This document shows positions 32,816-40,821 of a stretch of 40,821 nucleotides of DNA, piece by piece. How positions within the stretch are numbered: position 1 is the first letter of the stretch; each line of letters begins with the position of its first letter. A program made the translations under genes and the position numbers. The notes below the pieces were generated by a model. It saw only the letters and a program-made list of their open reading frames with translations. It ran no database searches and was not told where the DNA came from. The DNA comes from an uncultured Cohaesibacter sp. (GTDB lineage Bacteria; Pseudomonadota; Alphaproteobacteria; Rhizobiales; Cohaesibacteraceae): contig NZ_OY759866.1 of the NCBI RefSeq assembly GCF_963662805.1, positions 1 through 40,821 on the forward strand. Reading direction: 5' to 3'.

Positions 32816-34078
32816 ATGTCCCGAAGCCTGCTCTCCATTGCCTCCCTGCTCCTCGGCTCTGCCTTTCTCTTCTTTGCAGGGGGCCTCACCGGTGTCCTTT
32901 TGCCGGTCCGGGGCGGGATCGAAGGCTTCTCGAGCCTGTCGTTGGGTCTGCTCGGCACAGGATGGGCCATTGGCTATGTCTCGGGCTGTATCAGTGTGCC
33001 CAAGATAGTGCAGCGAGCCGGGCACATTCGTGCCTTCAGCGTGATGGCATCGATTGCCTGCCTGTCGGTCATGCTCTCCTCGCTGGTGGTCTTTCCCTTT
33101 GCCTGGATCATTCTGCGCGCCATGGCGGGCTTTGCCTTTGCCGGTGCTGCGATGATTGTGGAGAGCTGGCTTGTCGAGCGAAGCGACACCGACACGCGCG
33201 GCATGATCTTTGGCACCTACGCCATGGTGAACCTGTTTGCTTCGACCATCGGACAGATGATCATCGCCGTCGGCTCTGCCGAAAGCTTCCATCTTTTCAC
33301 CGTTGCCTCGATCTTTTATGTGATCGCACTGCTGCCGACTGCTCTGACGAAGTCTCCTGCTCCGACACCGCTCGCTCAGGTCAAGCTTGATGTGAAAGGC
33401 CTGTGGCACAACTCACCGATCGCTGTGGTGGCCGTTCTCCTGACCGGTGTCTCGAACGGCAGTTTCGGGACACTGTCCGCCGTTTATGGGAAGGATATCG
33501 GCCTTGATCTTTCTGGTATCGCGCTGTTCGTCAGTGCCTCGATCCTTGCAGGTGCTGCTGCCCAGATCCCGGTAGGCTATCTGTCCGACCACATGGACCG
33601 GCGTCTCGTGGTCATCGGCATTGCCGTTGTTGCGATCATCTCCGATCTTTTCTTCCTGCTGGCGGCCCCATCCGATGCCTGGACGGCTGTCATCCACGCC
33701 TCTGTCTTTGGTGCCGCAATTTTCACCTTCTATCCGGTTCTCGTCGCCCATGCGAATGACCATGCAGGTGGCTCGGACGGGATGCAGATCAGCGGTGGAT
33801 TGTTGCTGCTGTTCGGCATTGGCTCCATCATAGGCCCGCTGATCGGCGGTATCCTGATGTCGGTGATTGGCCCCCATGGCCTGTTCATTTCGACCATCAT
33901 ACCCCACATTCTCATTCTGCTCTTCGGTCTCTGGCGTCTCACTCAGCGCAACGCGGTGGAAAGCGACGACAAATCGACCTTCGTTCCCATCGCACCGATG
34001 CGGACACGCACACCGCAGACCATCGTGCTTGCAGACGACGAACTGGTGGAAGAATTTTCCGAAGACATCGCCATCTGA
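32816..34078 (+). CDS. MFS transporter (YcaD-like)
   Basis: A 420-residue major facilitator transporter with 12 hydrophobic segments. The N-terminal pattern FAGGLTGVLLPVRGGIEGFSS and the AMIVESWLVERSDTDTRG motif after the fifth span resemble the YcaD-type group. The MFS motif YLSDHMDRR between spans 8 and 9 is intact. A 45-residue charged tail after the last span is unusual in length. The start at 32816 is preferred to the TTG frame at 32741. Substrate and direction are unknown. No coupling to neighbours is obvious. Confidence 0.85.
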   Translation: MSRSLLSIASLLLGSAFLFFAGGLTGVLLPVRGGIEGFSSLSLGLLGTGWAIGYVSGCISVPKIVQRAGHIRAFSVMASIACLSVMLSSLVVFPFAWIILRAMAGFAFAGAAMIVESWLVERSDTDTRGMIFGTYAMVNLFASTIGQMIIAVGSAESFHLFTVASIFYVIALLPTALTKSPAPTPLAQVKLDVKGLWHNSPIAVVAVLLTGVSNGSFGTLSAVYGKDIGLDLSGIALFVSASILAGAAAQIPVGYLSDHMDRRLVVIGIAVVAIISDLFFLLAAPSDAWTAVIHASVFGAAIFTFYPVLVAHANDHAGGSDGMQISGGLLLLFGIGSIIGPLIGGILMSVIGPHGLFISTIIPHILILLFGLWRLTQRNAVESDDKSTFVPIAPMRTRTPQTIVLADDELVEEFSEDIAI

Positions 34079-34121
34079 GGCAGGGCTTCTATCGCGTAGA
34101 TAGCGCGTCGATAGTTCTGGG

Positions 34122-34163
34122 CACAAGAAAACAGGCACGCAATCGGCAAGGATTGCGTGCCTG
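34122..34163 (-). terminator. Terminator of the polyol operon
   Basis: A perfect 13-bp inverted repeat (34132-34144 and 34151-34163, 6-nt loop). On the minus strand it is followed by TTTTCTTGT. It lies 54 bp after mtlK and may also end the MFS transcript, which converges on it. Confidence 0.85.
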
Positions 34164-34217
34164 CTTGACTATCCTGCATCGTTGGCCCGGGCCGGTACGG
34201 GGAGTGGTCCCTGACCC

Positions 34218-35687
34218 TTACGCAAGATAGGCGTCGAGTGCGGCTTCGATGCCGTCAGAATGAATCTTGTTCATCCATCCGGTGAAGGCAGCGCTGAAGC
34301 GTTCGTTGTCGGCCAGATTGCCATAGAGCTGGCGCATCTCGAGCCAAGCCGATGGATCGGTTTTGGTCTTCTCGGCCACAGGCTGGAGGTCGGACCAGAG
34401 CGGATCGTTCGGCTCGATCACGCTGCCGTCCGTGCGCGTGCCAAGGCAATAGCGTGCCCAGAAGGCCGAAGCGAGCGCCAGCCCGTCGATGGGGCCGCCT
34501 GCTGCGAGGGCATCCTTGATCGACGGCAGGAGGAAGCCGGAATGGCGGGAGGAGCCATCAAAGGCGACGCGGCGGGTGGTGTCGACGATCTCGGGGTTGG
34601 AAAAGCGCCGGTCAATCAGGGCCTGATAGTCAACTGGATCAAACTCTGGCACCGGATGAACGTAAGGAACGATTTCCTCGGATTCCACCTTGTTGAAGAA
34701 GGCATGGATTTTCGGGTGTGCCATGCAGCCGGAAATGGTCTCGACACACAACAGTTCCCCAATATCCGAGATGACTTGATGGCCCCCATTGAGGATGCGA
34801 ATCTTCATGGTCTCATAATCGTGCACGCGATCCGACAGGGTCGCCCCGGCCTTCTCCCACTGCGGGCGTCCGGCGCAGAAATTGTCCTCGATCACCCATT
34901 GGCGGAACCGTTCGTGAGTGACGGGCACCTTGTCATCAATGCCGAAATCAGTGGCAAAGGCCAGTTCCCGCGGGCCGGTTGCCGGCACGATGCAGTCCAC
35001 CATGGAGTTGGGGAAGGTGCAATTGCTGTCGATCCAGTCGGCAAGATCAGGATCGGACAGGCGGGCGAGCGAGACCACCGTCTGGCGCAAGATATTGCCG
35101 TTGCCCTGAAGGTTGTCGCAGGACTGGCCAGTGAAGGGACCGATGCCGCGTTCCCGCCGCAGCTTGAGGGCGGCAACAATCGCCCCGAAGGCCGTGCGCG
35201 GATGATCGGGATGGGCCGCATCATACTTGATGTCGGGATGGTTTTCGTCAAAGCCCTTGGTGGCAAGGTCGATATAGTAGCCGCCTTCGGTCACTGTCAG
35301 CGCAACGATGCGGATGACAGGGTCGGCCATCTGCTCGATGAGCGGGCCATTGCCCTCCTCGATGGGCACATAATCGATCATCGAGCCGACGATTTCGGCG
35401 GACTTGGCTTCTGGATCCAGCTCGATCAGGGTGGTCATATAGTCCTGCGCCTTCATCTTCTCGCGCATCTGGGCGTCATAGGGACGGACACCTGCGCCGA
35501 TGATGGCCCAGTCATGATCGAAGCCCTGCTCGAACAGACGGTTAAGATACCAGGACTGGTGGGCACGGTGAAAATTGCCCAATCCGATATGCACGATACC
35601 CGGCGTCAGCGTCGCTCGGTCATAGGTCGGCCTTGCAACAGATTCCGGCACTTCACTCAAGGTTGCGTTCGACAACTGGATTCCCAT
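34218..35687 (-). CDS. mtlK: Mannitol 2-dehydrogenase / polyol dehydrogenase
   Basis: A 489-residue long-chain polyol dehydrogenase that oxidises D-mannitol (and often D-arabinitol or sorbitol) to the ketose with NAD. The N-terminal cofactor-binding segment is HIGLGNFHRAHQ, and the catalytic Lys-Asn-His signature is in MKIRILNGGHQ (KxxxxNxxH). TVTEGGYYID is the typical mid-region motif. GAGGA precedes the ATG. It is the last gene of the smo/mtl operon, set 217 bp from smoS, which could allow its own promoter, and the terminator follows. The length is normal. Confidence 0.92.
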   Translation of the reverse strand: MGIQLSNATLSEVPESVARPTYDRATLTPGIVHIGLGNFHRAHQSWYLNRLFEQGFDHDWAIIGAGVRPYDAQMREKMKAQDYMTTLIELDPEAKSAEIVGSMIDYVPIEEGNGPLIEQMADPVIRIVALTVTEGGYYIDLATKGFDENHPDIKYDAAHPDHPRTAFGAIVAALKLRRERGIGPFTGQSCDNLQGNGNILRQTVVSLARLSDPDLADWIDSNCTFPNSMVDCIVPATGPRELAFATDFGIDDKVPVTHERFRQWVIEDNFCAGRPQWEKAGATLSDRVHDYETMKIRILNGGHQVISDIGELLCVETISGCMAHPKIHAFFNKVESEEIVPYVHPVPEFDPVDYQALIDRRFSNPEIVDTTRRVAFDGSSRHSGFLLPSIKDALAAGGPIDGLALASAFWARYCLGTRTDGSVIEPNDPLWSDLQPVAEKTKTDPSAWLEMRQLYGNLADNERFSAAFTGWMNKIHSDGIEAALDAYLA

Positions 35688-35904
35688 GACGGTCCTCGCT
35701 TTTCTTCTGCTTTCCCTGCAGCACGGCAGGGGTGAGTGGTGACCTCAGGCACAGCTTTCCCGTTCCGGCAAAGCGCATGGCTCGACCGGCTGGTTTATCG
35801 CGACGACTGTCGCCTGAAGAATTGAGGCCTCAACCAGCCGTTTTCGCTGCTGGATAGACCGGACAAAGATCTTTCTGTTCAGCCAGGATCGATGCGTGCC
35901 CGAC
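35688..35904 (-). other. smoS-mtlK intergenic gap
   Basis: A 217-bp gap within the polyol operon. It holds a 9-bp inverted repeat, CGGCTGGTT (35787-35795) / AACCAGCCG (35832-35840), enclosing a shorter GCGAC / GTCGC hairpin. No U-tract follows on the minus strand. It may be a processing or expression-setting structure before mtlK. Confidence 0.4.
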
Positions 35905-36678
35905 CTAGCTCATCCATTGTCCCCCATCGACATTGTAGGTTTGGGAAACGATGTAATCTGCTTCGCTGCTGGCAAGGAAAATGGCCATTCCGACCAAATC
36001 CTCCGCTGTGCCCATGCGACCGAAGGGAACCCCCTCGCCCACTTCCCTTTTCTTCTGGCCAAGCGGCTTGTTCTCATATTTGGCAAAGAAGGCGTCCACA
36101 CCGTCCCAGTGCTCTCCGTCCACGACACCGGGCGCGATGGCGTTGACGTTGATACCGTGCTCGATGAGGTTGAGACCGGCAGACTGGGTCAGAGAAATGA
36201 TGGCCGCCTTGGTGGCGCAATAGACCGCGACGAGAGGTTCGCCCCGGCGTCCAGCCTGAGAGGCCATGTTGATGATCTTGCCGCCCTTGCCGCGCTCGAT
36301 CATGTGCTTGGCGACCGCCTGAAGGGTGAAGAGGGTACCCGCGACGTTGATGTCGAAGACACGAGCATAATCGGCCCGGTCGATCTCGACGATGGGCGCG
36401 GCGGTGAAAATGGCGGCATTGTTGATGAGGATGTCGATACCGCCCAACTCGGCGACAACCGACTGAACTCCGGCGTCGATGCTGTCCTGCCGGGTGACAT
36501 CGAATTCCACCGCAATGGCAGCCGGGCCAAGCTCAGCCGCCGAGCTGCGCGCACGCTCGATGTTGATGTCGGCAATGGCGACCCTTGCGCCCTCGGCGAT
36601 ATAGGCCTTAGCGAATGCAAGACCTATGCCCCGGGCGGCACCCGTGATCAGCGCGGTTTTTCCATCAAGCCGTGTCAT
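35905..36678 (-). CDS. smoS: Sorbitol dehydrogenase (SDR)
   Basis: A 257-residue SDR that oxidises D-sorbitol to fructose (also galactitol in the Rhodobacter enzyme). The cofactor loop is TGAARGIG (12-19) and the catalytic residues are S140, Y153 and K157 (YCATK). The GVVDGEHWDGVD segment resembles polyol dehydrogenases of the SmoS type. Its ATG overlaps the smoK TGA (ATGA), so it is coupled to the transporter ATPase. The gene order smoK-smoS-mtlK is that of the Rhodobacter sphaeroides polyol operon. Confidence 0.88.
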   Translation of the reverse strand: MTRLDGKTALITGAARGIGLAFAKAYIAEGARVAIADINIERARSSAAELGPAAIAVEFDVTRQDSIDAGVQSVVAELGGIDILINNAAIFTAAPIVEIDRADYARVFDINVAGTLFTLQAVAKHMIERGKGGKIINMASQAGRRGEPLVAVYCATKAAIISLTQSAGLNLIEHGINVNAIAPGVVDGEHWDGVDAFFAKYENKPLGQKKREVGEGVPFGRMGTAEDLVGMAIFLASSEADYIVSQTYNVDGGQWMS

Positions 36679-37679
36679 TCCATGCGGTTCCCGCTGCCAT
36701 CGAATTTGTGCAGGTTGGTCATTTGCGGCGTCAGATAGATTTTGTCGCCGTGATGAAGCGCAACCTCTCCTCCGGCCCGCACCGTCAGGGGTTCGGCAAA
36801 GCCCTCAACCGTGACATGGAAGAAGGTGTCAGAGCCAAGATGCTCGGAGACCCCGACCGTGCCTTCCCAATCACCCGAGGTGGTGGAAATGTCGAGATGC
36901 TCAGGGCGGATGCCGATGGTGTGTGCGCCATGTTTCTCAGCTTCAGCACCGGAGATCAGGTTCATTTTCGGCGAGCCGATGAACCCGGCAACGAAGACGT
37001 TGCGCGGTGTGCGATAAAGCTCAAGCGGGCTGCCGACCTGTTCGATGACACCGGCCTGCAACACGACAATCTTGTCGGCCATGGTCATGGCTTCCACCTG
37101 ATCGTGCGTCACGTAGATCATGGTGGTGGCAAGGCGCTTGTGCAGCTCGGAGATTTCGAGCCGCATGCCGACGCGCAGAGCGGCGTCGAGGTTGGACAGT
37201 GGCTCATCGAAGAGGAAGGCCGATGGCTCGCGAACGATGGCCCGCCCGATGGCAACGCGCTGGCGCTGACCGCCCGAAAGCTGGCCGGGGCGACGGTCGA
37301 GATAGTCGGTGAGGTTCAGCACCTTGGCGGCATCATTAACGCGCCGGTCCTGCTCACCCTTGTCAAGCCCCGCCATCCTCAGGGGAAAGGCGATGTTCTT
37401 GCGCACGGACATGTGCGGATAAAGGGCGTAGGACTGGAAGACCATGGCCAGTCCGCGCTTGGCGGGTGGCACTTCGGTCGCGTCTGTACCGTCGATGCGG
37501 ATTTCTCCAGCGGAGACATCCTCAAGGCCGGCAATGAGGCGCAGCAAGGTCGACTTGCCACAGCCGGATGGACCGACAAAGACCACGAATTCTCCGTCTT
37601 CGATTGTCAGGTCCAGCGGTGGGATGACTTCAACGTCTCCGAAAGCCTTCCGCACCTTATCGAGTGTAATGCGTCCCAT
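36675..37679 (-). CDS. smoK: Polyol ABC transporter ATP-binding protein
   Basis: A 334-residue MalK-type ATPase. Walker A is GPSGCGKST (36-44), the Q-loop is MVFQSYALYPHM, the signature is LSGGQRQRV (134-142), and Walker B is AFLFDEPLSNLD. The switch His is in IYVTHDQVEAM. The C-terminal regulatory region (about 235-334, GIRPEHLD) is of the TOBE type. It follows smoG with an 8-bp gap and overlaps smoS. Confidence 0.93.
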   Translation of the reverse strand: MGRITLDKVRKAFGDVEVIPPLDLTIEDGEFVVFVGPSGCGKSTLLRLIAGLEDVSAGEIRIDGTDATEVPPAKRGLAMVFQSYALYPHMSVRKNIAFPLRMAGLDKGEQDRRVNDAAKVLNLTDYLDRRPGQLSGGQRQRVAIGRAIVREPSAFLFDEPLSNLDAALRVGMRLEISELHKRLATTMIYVTHDQVEAMTMADKIVVLQAGVIEQVGSPLELYRTPRNVFVAGFIGSPKMNLISGAEAEKHGAHTIGIRPEHLDISTTSGDWEGTVGVSEHLGSDTFFHVTVEGFAEPLTVRAGGEVALHHGDKIYLTPQMTNLHKFDGSGNRME

Positions 37680-37687
37680 TTGTACAC

Positions 37688-38518
37688 CTATTTCACTGCG
37701 CCGAAGGTCAGGCCTCGGACAAGTTGTTTCTGAGAGAACCAGCCCATGATGAGAATGGGGGCGATGGCCATCGTGCTTGCTGCGCTGAGCTTGGCGTAGA
37801 ACAACCCTTCAGGCGACGAGTAGCTGGCAATGAAGGCCGTCAGGGGCGCTGCCTTTGCTGCCGTCAGGTTGAGGGTCCAGAAGGCCTCGTTCCAGGCAAG
37901 GATGATGTTGAGCAGCAGCGTCGATGCGATGCCGGGAACCGCCATGGGCGTCAGCACATAGATGATTTCCGATCGAAGGGTTGCACCGTCCATTCTGGCC
38001 GCTTCAAGGATCTCGCCGGGGATTTCCTTGAAGTAGGTGTAGAGCATCCAGATGATGATCGGCAGGTTGATCAGCATCAGCACCACGACGAGACCGATGC
38101 GGGTGTCCAAGAGGCCAAAGTCCCGGAAGATCAGGTACAGCGGAACCAGCACGCCAACCGGCGGCAGCATCTTGGTGGAGAGCATCCACATCAAGACATC
38201 TTTGGTGCGCTTTCCGGGCACAAAGGCCATGGCCCATGCGGCAGGCACCGCGATGATGAGGCCGAGGGCCGTCGAGCCGACCGACAGGATGACCGAGTTG
38301 AGGAAGTGCTTGAAGTAGTCCGAGCGCTCCTGAACCGTGATGTAATTTTCCAGCGTCCAGTCGAAGCCGAGAAAGATGGGCGGATCGGCAATGGCCTGAG
38401 CTTCGGTCTTGAAGCTCGTCAGCACGGTCCAGAGGATGGGAAAGAAGATTGCGATCCCGATCATCCAGGCCACGACAGTGACCAGATATTTGCGTGATTG
38501 TTTGACTTTGCGCGCCAT
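37688..38518 (-). CDS. smoG: Polyol ABC transporter permease (second)
   Basis: A 276-residue inner-membrane permease with six hydrophobic segments of the MalG group. The coupling EAA loop, EILEAARMDGATLRSEI, is intact in the second half. A short basic N-terminus (MARKVKQSRK) precedes the first span. It follows smoF by 2 bp and precedes smoK by 8 bp. The annotation follows operon order plus family. Confidence 0.9.
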   Translation of the reverse strand: MARKVKQSRKYLVTVVAWMIGIAIFFPILWTVLTSFKTEAQAIADPPIFLGFDWTLENYITVQERSDYFKHFLNSVILSVGSTALGLIIAVPAAWAMAFVPGKRTKDVLMWMLSTKMLPPVGVLVPLYLIFRDFGLLDTRIGLVVVLMLINLPIIIWMLYTYFKEIPGEILEAARMDGATLRSEIIYVLTPMAVPGIASTLLLNIILAWNEAFWTLNLTAAKAAPLTAFIASYSSPEGLFYAKLSAASTMAIAPILIMGWFSQKQLVRGLTFGAVK

Positions 38519-38520
38519 GA

Positions 38521-39393
38521 TCAGGCCTCCAGATTCTTGCCGATCATCCGCATCAGGAAGATCGCAACGATGTTGGCGAGGATGATGGCAACCACACCTC
38601 CGGCAGACCCGCCACCGACGTCGAACTGCAGCAAAGACTGGACGTAGATGAGATAGGTCAGGTTGGTCGAGGCGTTACCCGGACCACCATTGGTGGTGAC
38701 GAGGATTTCGGCAAAGACCGACAGAAGGAAGATTGTCTGAATGAGAATGACGACCGTGATCGCCCGCGACAGATGCGGCAGCATGATGTGCCAGAAGCGC
38801 GAGCCCCATTTTGCGCCATCCATTTCGGCAGCTTCGAGCTGCTCCTGATCAAGCGACTGCAGCGCTGTCAGAAGAATGAGCGTTGCGAAGGGCAACCACT
38901 GCCAGCTGACGATCCCGATGATCGAGGCAAGGGGTGCCGCCGAGAGAAAGTCGTAGGGTTCAAATCCCATGAAGTTGGCCAGATAGGCAAAAAGGCCGTT
39001 GACCGGGTTCATGAACATGTTCTTCCAGACCAGCGCGCTCACCGTCGGCATGACGAAGAAGGGGGCGATGACCAGAATGCGCACGATGCCCTGTCCGAAG
39101 AAGGGCTGATCAAGCAGCAGGGCCAGCCCCACGCCGCCAATCACGGTCACCAGCAAAACACCGAGAACGAGGGCAAGGGTGTTCCAGAGCGCCGCAAAAA
39201 AGGCCGGGTCCGTTAGAAAGAATTTGTAGTTGGTGAAGCCCGTCCATTCTTCCATTCCCGGCATCAAGAGATTGTAGCGCAGGAAGGAGAAGTAGAGCGT
39301 CATCGACAAGGGAACGATCATCCAGCCGAGCAACAACAAGACTGCGGGGGAGATCATGAGCCTCGCCGCCACCTTCGAATGCTTCGTGGCCAT
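38521..39393 (-). CDS. smoF: Polyol ABC transporter permease (first)
   Basis: A 290-residue permease of the MalF group with six hydrophobic segments. The EAA loop is EQLEAAEMDGAKWGSRFW. The first span (MISPAVLLLLGWMIVPLSM) is preceded by a short basic stretch. It is next to smoG (2 bp) and 98 bp after smoE; a stem-loop lies in that gap. Together with smoG it forms the translocation pore of the sorbitol/mannitol importer. Confidence 0.9.
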   Translation of the reverse strand: MATKHSKVAARLMISPAVLLLLGWMIVPLSMTLYFSFLRYNLLMPGMEEWTGFTNYKFFLTDPAFFAALWNTLALVLGVLLVTVIGGVGLALLLDQPFFGQGIVRILVIAPFFVMPTVSALVWKNMFMNPVNGLFAYLANFMGFEPYDFLSAAPLASIIGIVSWQWLPFATLILLTALQSLDQEQLEAAEMDGAKWGSRFWHIMLPHLSRAITVVILIQTIFLLSVFAEILVTTNGGPGNASTNLTYLIYVQSLLQFDVGGGSAGGVVAIILANIVAIFLMRMIGKNLEA

Positions 39394-39441
39394 GGCTTTG
39401 TCCTGACAAGTTGTAGAGTTGCCTTCAGGTGAAGGCGGAAA

Positions 39442-39474
39442 ACGGGCCAGTCGTGTGGAGACTGACCGGCCCGT
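39442..39474 (-). other. Stem-loop between smoE and smoF
   Basis: An 11-bp stem with one A-C mismatch (39442-39452 / 39464-39474) and an 11-nt loop, 17 bp after the smoE stop. There is no U-tract on the minus strand, so it is not a terminator for smoE and fits a stabiliser of the binding-protein mRNA. Confidence 0.6.
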
Positions 39475-39491
39475 CCCGGGAGGGAGTATGG

Positions 39492-40809
39492 TTACTTGAT
39501 GTAACCGGCCTTCATCATTTCGCGTTCGGTCAGGGTCTGAGCGGCTTTCAGAGCCTGATCAGCGTCGAGCTGACCGGCAAGAGCTGCGGAGAATTGCTGA
39601 CCGACAGCGGTGCCAAGACCCTGGAATTCAGGAATGGCGACAAACTGCACACCAACATATGGAACCGGCTTCACAGTCGGGTTTTTCGGGTCTGCAGAAT
39701 TGATGCTGTCGAGCGTCATCTGAGCGAATGGTACCTTGGCATATTCCGGGTTCTCATAAAGAGAAGTGCGGGTGCCGGGAGGTACGTTTGCCCAGCCTTC
39801 CTTGGACGCTACGAGCTCGAGATACTCCTTGGAGGTTGCCCATTCGACGAACTTCTTGGCGGCAGCTTCCTTCTGGGTGCCAGCCGGAATGCCGAGGTTC
39901 CATGCCCACAGCCAGTTGCCGCGTTTGCCAAGTCCGTTGTCCGGAGCCAGTGCGAAACCGACTTTGTCAGCAACGGTGGAGTCTTTGGGGTTGGTGACGA
40001 AGGAGGCTGCAACGGTGGCATCGATCCACATGCCGCATTTGCCCTGCTGGAACAGTGCAAGGTTTTCGTTGAAGCCGTTGCCGGATGCGCCCGGAGGACC
40101 ATATTTGGTCATCAGATCGAGATAGAATTCGAGGGTGGTCTTCCACTCTTCCGTATCGAACTGGGGCTTCCAGTTTTCGTCGAACCAGCGGGCACCGAAG
40201 GAGTTGGACATGGCGGTCAGGAACGCCATATTTTCACCCCAACCGGGTTTGCCGCGCAGGCAGACGCCGAAGACACCGGTGTCCTTGTTGGTCCATCGCT
40301 TCGGCTGCTTTCTTGATGAAGTCCCACGTCGGAGCCTTCGGCATTTCCATACCGGCCTTTTCCATCAGGTCGGTGCGGTACATGACCATGGAGCTTTCGC
40401 CGTAGAACGGAGCGGCATAAAGCTCGCCGTCGATCGTCAGACCACCGCGAATGGCGGGCAGAAGATCGTCGACGTCATAGCTTTCCGGCAGGTCGTTGAG
40501 GCTGACCAGCCAGTCGCGAGCACCCCAGATCGGAACTTCATAAGTGCCGATGGTCATCACGTCGAACTGACCGCCCTTGGTGGCGATGTCCTGAGTGACA
40601 CGTTGACGCAGAACGTTCTCTTCGAGCGTGACCCATTCGACCTTGATGTCCGGATTTTTGGCGTAGAAGTCTTCCATCAGACCCTGCATGCGGATCATGT
40701 CGCCGGTTGTTCACGGTGGCAACAGTGATGGTTTTCTTCAGCCATTAGCTGTGGTTGCAAGCGCAGCAATAGCGCAGGCGCTCAGCAGAGCGCTGACTTT
40801 AACTTTCAT
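39492..40809 (-). pseudogene. smoE: Polyol ABC transporter substrate-binding protein, frameshifted
   Basis: This is the periplasmic sorbitol/mannitol-binding protein of the smo operon, but the reading frame is broken. The ATG at 40809 has a perfect GGGAGGAAATC upstream and starts a signal peptide (MKVKVSALLSACAIAALATT) that runs into TGA at 40738-40740. The frame TITVATVNN, then MIRMQGLMEDF (stretch to 40234), then GVFGVCLRGKPGWGENMAF to the stop at 39492 continues the family sequence. Three shifts are needed: a missing base near 40740, an extra C (minus strand) near 40705 (AACAACC-GGC) and an extra C near 40290 (GGACC-AAC). With these repaired the protein would have about 438 residues, normal for SmoE. 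The amino acids between the shifts are well conserved, so sequencing error is as likely as real decay. Confidence 0.8.
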
Positions 40810-40821
40810 GATTTCCTCCCA

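Noticed and set aside
34260..35735. A 491-codon plus-strand frame opposite mtlK
   Set aside because: The minus strand encodes an unmistakable polyol dehydrogenase with an intact KxxxxNxxH signature; the plus product has no recognisable domain.
1..40821. CRISPR arrays, tRNA or rRNA genes, insertion sequences, prophage genes
   Set aside because: No spaced direct repeats, cloverleaf-like segments, transposase motifs or terminal repeats were seen on either strand by reading.

Overview
This 40.8 kb window looks like chromosomal DNA of a heterotrophic alphaproteobacterium. The evidence is a moderately high G+C content, TRAP, TTT and sugar-ABC uptake systems close together, the NAGGN osmolyte genes in rhizobial/pseudomonad-like form, a DUF1344-type small secreted protein, and a sorbitol/mannitol operon in the gene order known from Rhodobacter. 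A marine or plant-associated member of the Hyphomicrobiales or Rhodobacterales is plausible, but the genus cannot be read from the sequence. No rRNA, tRNA, CRISPR array, insertion sequence or phage gene was seen.

Layout. (1) 1-3029 (+): the 3' part of a 2-oxoacid:ferredoxin oxidoreductase TPP subunit and a 740-residue partner with a C-terminal iron-sulfur motif. (2) 3203-11063 (-): a seven-gene operon, dctQ-dctM-dctP-dpaL-M20 amidohydrolase-D-carbamoylase-PLP enzyme, divergent from an RpiR regulator (11186-12034). It probably imports an N-carbamoylated amino acid, removes the carbamoyl group by two unrelated hydrolases, and splits the resulting 2,3-diaminopropionate to pyruvate and ammonia. 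(3) 12119-16869 (-): the N-acetylglutaminylglutamine amide (NAGGN) osmoprotectant genes asnO-ngg-M42 peptidase, divergent from a MarR regulator (16969-17466). (4) 17588-20753 (-): a tctCBA tripartite tricarboxylate-type transporter. A 536-bp AT-rich control region separates it from (5) 21290-24525 (+): SDR dehydrogenase, GntR regulator, dgoK and dgoA, the lower galactonate route. (6) 24919-30225 (+): ytfQ-ytfR-ytfT-yjfF galactofuranose-type ABC importer ending in a DgoR-like GntR regulator. (7) 30246-32192 (-): a large GNAT + RimK-like ATP-grasp fusion, divergent from a small secreted DUF1344-like protein and an MFS transporter (32481-34078). (8) 34218-40809 (-): smoE-smoF-smoG-smoK-smoS-mtlK polyol uptake and oxidation, with smoE broken by three apparent frameshifts at the window edge.

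The theme is nutrient scavenging (modified amino acids, organic or sugar acids, galactose-type sugars, polyols) plus compatible-solute synthesis. The points most worth following are the carbamoyl/diaminopropionate operon with its unassigned PLP enzyme, the GNAT-ATP-grasp fusion (a second such fusion besides Ngg), and a GC-rich stem-loop directly after each of the four solute-binding-protein genes.
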